Source: Bacteroidota bacterium (GTDB taxonomy: Bacteria; Bacteroidota; Bacteroidia; Flavobacteriales; Flavobacteriaceae). Taken from it: a stretch of 6,564 nt of DNA. The stretch is taken from positions 1 to 6,564 of the forward strand of contig CANKLD010000076.1 of the NCBI GenBank assembly GCA_947483095.1. The letters are read 5' to 3'. Positions 5,893-6,564 of this stretch are shown in pieces (the first letter of the stretch is position 1; each line of letters begins with the position of its first letter). The notes under the pieces are model-generated. The model did no database searches. It had not been told where the DNA came from and saw only the letters and a program-made list of their open reading frames with translations. Made by a program: the position numbers and the translations under genes.

Positions 5893-6564
5893 TTATAGTT
5901 TGATATTAAATGAATATCTAAAAATTAAGGCAAATAAACCCTTTACAAAAAGCCCTTTTGGGCATTTCCAAATGATTTGTAAATCTTCCCAAAATGAGGT
6001 TTCTTCATCTAAAAATTTGAAATTCAATTGGGGATTTGATTTTGTGAAGAGTGCAGAGAATATGGTTGCCCCTATTTCATTTTTTCTGTATAAAATGTCT
6101 AATAATAACAAGTCGTAAAACCAGAATTTATTTATTTTATGAAACTGTTTGAAGTCTGTTTTAGTTTGAAGAAATTGAACCAATTGCGTTGATTTTTTAT
6201 CGGCATTTTTGAAAGTATATCCGGTACTTGCTTTTGTCCAACCTCCTGCAGAGCCAATATTTAATACTCTTTTGGTGTTGTTTTTCCAAAATGGGAAACA
6301 CGACATAGGGATGCTACCGCGTTCTTTTTCGACAATTTTATAATTGGTAATTCCTAATTTTTGAATATAAAGTTCAATTTCCGATTCGTATTCTGAAGTT
6401 TCTAAATGCGATTGCGAAAAAAGCGTATATTCTAAAAGTGCTTCAGTTTTTGAGGTTGGAAGCACATACATGAACCTTGTATTTCCTTTTTGTTCCACTG
6501 AAAAATCCATGACCATTGCTTGTTCCGGATTGAAAATTTCCTGTTCTGTTTGAATAAACCAACC
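5893..6564 (-). CDS. crtY: Lycopene beta-cyclase, C-terminal part (5' end outside the window)
   Basis: The frame stays open to the right edge (upstream residues GWFIQTEQEIFNPEQA), so the Met at 6516 is internal and the real start lies beyond the window. The visible 223 residues match the second half of CrtY-type lycopene cyclases: MDFSVEQKGNTRFMYVLP, then EALLEYTLF (about visible residues 41-49), GSIPMSCFPFW (about 83-93) and GGWTKASTGYTF (about 107-118). These equal the MDFR, TRFxYVLP, EYTLF, IPM and GGxTxPSTGY blocks of the family. The FAD-binding Rossmann part lies off the window; full length in this family is about 380-390 residues. The enzyme closes the ends of lycopene into beta-rings, giving beta-carotene on the way to zeaxanthin, the yellow pigment of many flavobacteria, and acts at the membrane. 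Other carotenoid genes, if linked, are upstream and unseen. Confidence 0.9.
   Translation of the reverse strand, partial: GWFIQTEQEIFNPEQAMVMDFSVEQKGNTRFMYVLPTSKTEALLEYTLFSQSHLETSEYESEIELYIQKLGITNYKIVEKERGSIPMSCFPFWKNNTKRVLNIGSAGGWTKASTGYTFKNADKKSTQLVQFLQTKTDFKQFHKINKFWFYDLLLLDILYRKNEIGATIFSALFTKSNPQLNFKFLDEETSFWEDLQIIWKCPKGLFVKGLFALIFRYSFNIKL

Noticed and set aside
5900..6118. 72-codon plus-strand open frame antisense to crtY
   Set aside because: It overlaps the conserved cyclase frame on the other strand, with no supporting signal.
6469..6516. ATG at 6516 as the start of the lycopene cyclase gene
   Set aside because: The frame continues upstream to the window edge with residues that match the family, so the Met is internal and the gene is cut by the window.
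1..6564. CRISPR array, tRNA or rRNA gene, insertion sequence, or phage or defence genes
   Set aside because: Read on both strands, no regular spaced repeats, tRNA-like folds, transposase motifs or defence-family motifs were seen.

Overview
The window looks like chromosome from a Flavobacterium-like member of the Bacteroidota. The base composition is AT-rich. Two promoters match the Bacteroidota TAnnTTTG -7 box. The gene content also fits: a PSP1/RicT protein, TrhO, a periplasmic GH3 beta-glucosidase, a BrxA/B bacilliredoxin and a CrtY-type lycopene cyclase. The organism call rests on protein similarity recalled from memory, not on a search.

Every gene I can support is on the minus strand. 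From the right edge leftwards, in the direction of transcription: the C-terminal half of lycopene cyclase (5893 to the right edge, 5' end missing); a bacilliredoxin (5376-5786) with its own promoter and a strong hairpin terminator; a gap of about 430 bases holding a decayed GH30 glycoside hydrolase C-terminus (4967-5194); a GH3 beta-glucosidase (2716-4941) 25 bases after the GH30 stop; an intergenic stretch with a probable dispersed flavobacterial repeat (about 2591-2667) and the trhO promoter; trhO (1089-2444); an AT-rich gap with short inverted and tandem repeats; and the N-terminal 269 codons of ricT, which runs off the left edge.

The genes do not form one pathway. RicT (a probable Fe-S regulator linked to RNA processing in Bacillus) and TrhO (wobble uridine hydroxylation) are information-processing housekeeping. 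BglX and the broken GH30 gene look like what is left of a beta-glucan utilisation operon. BrxA serves thiol redox control and CrtY serves carotenoid synthesis.

I did not find a new multi-gene system. The points most worth a second look are: a TrhO with an extra C-terminal domain that resembles the C-terminal domain of U32 proteins such as TrhP, the other route to the same tRNA modification; the GH30 remnant just upstream of bglX; the Cys-rich N-terminal extension of RicT; and the structured intergenic repeat upstream of trhO.
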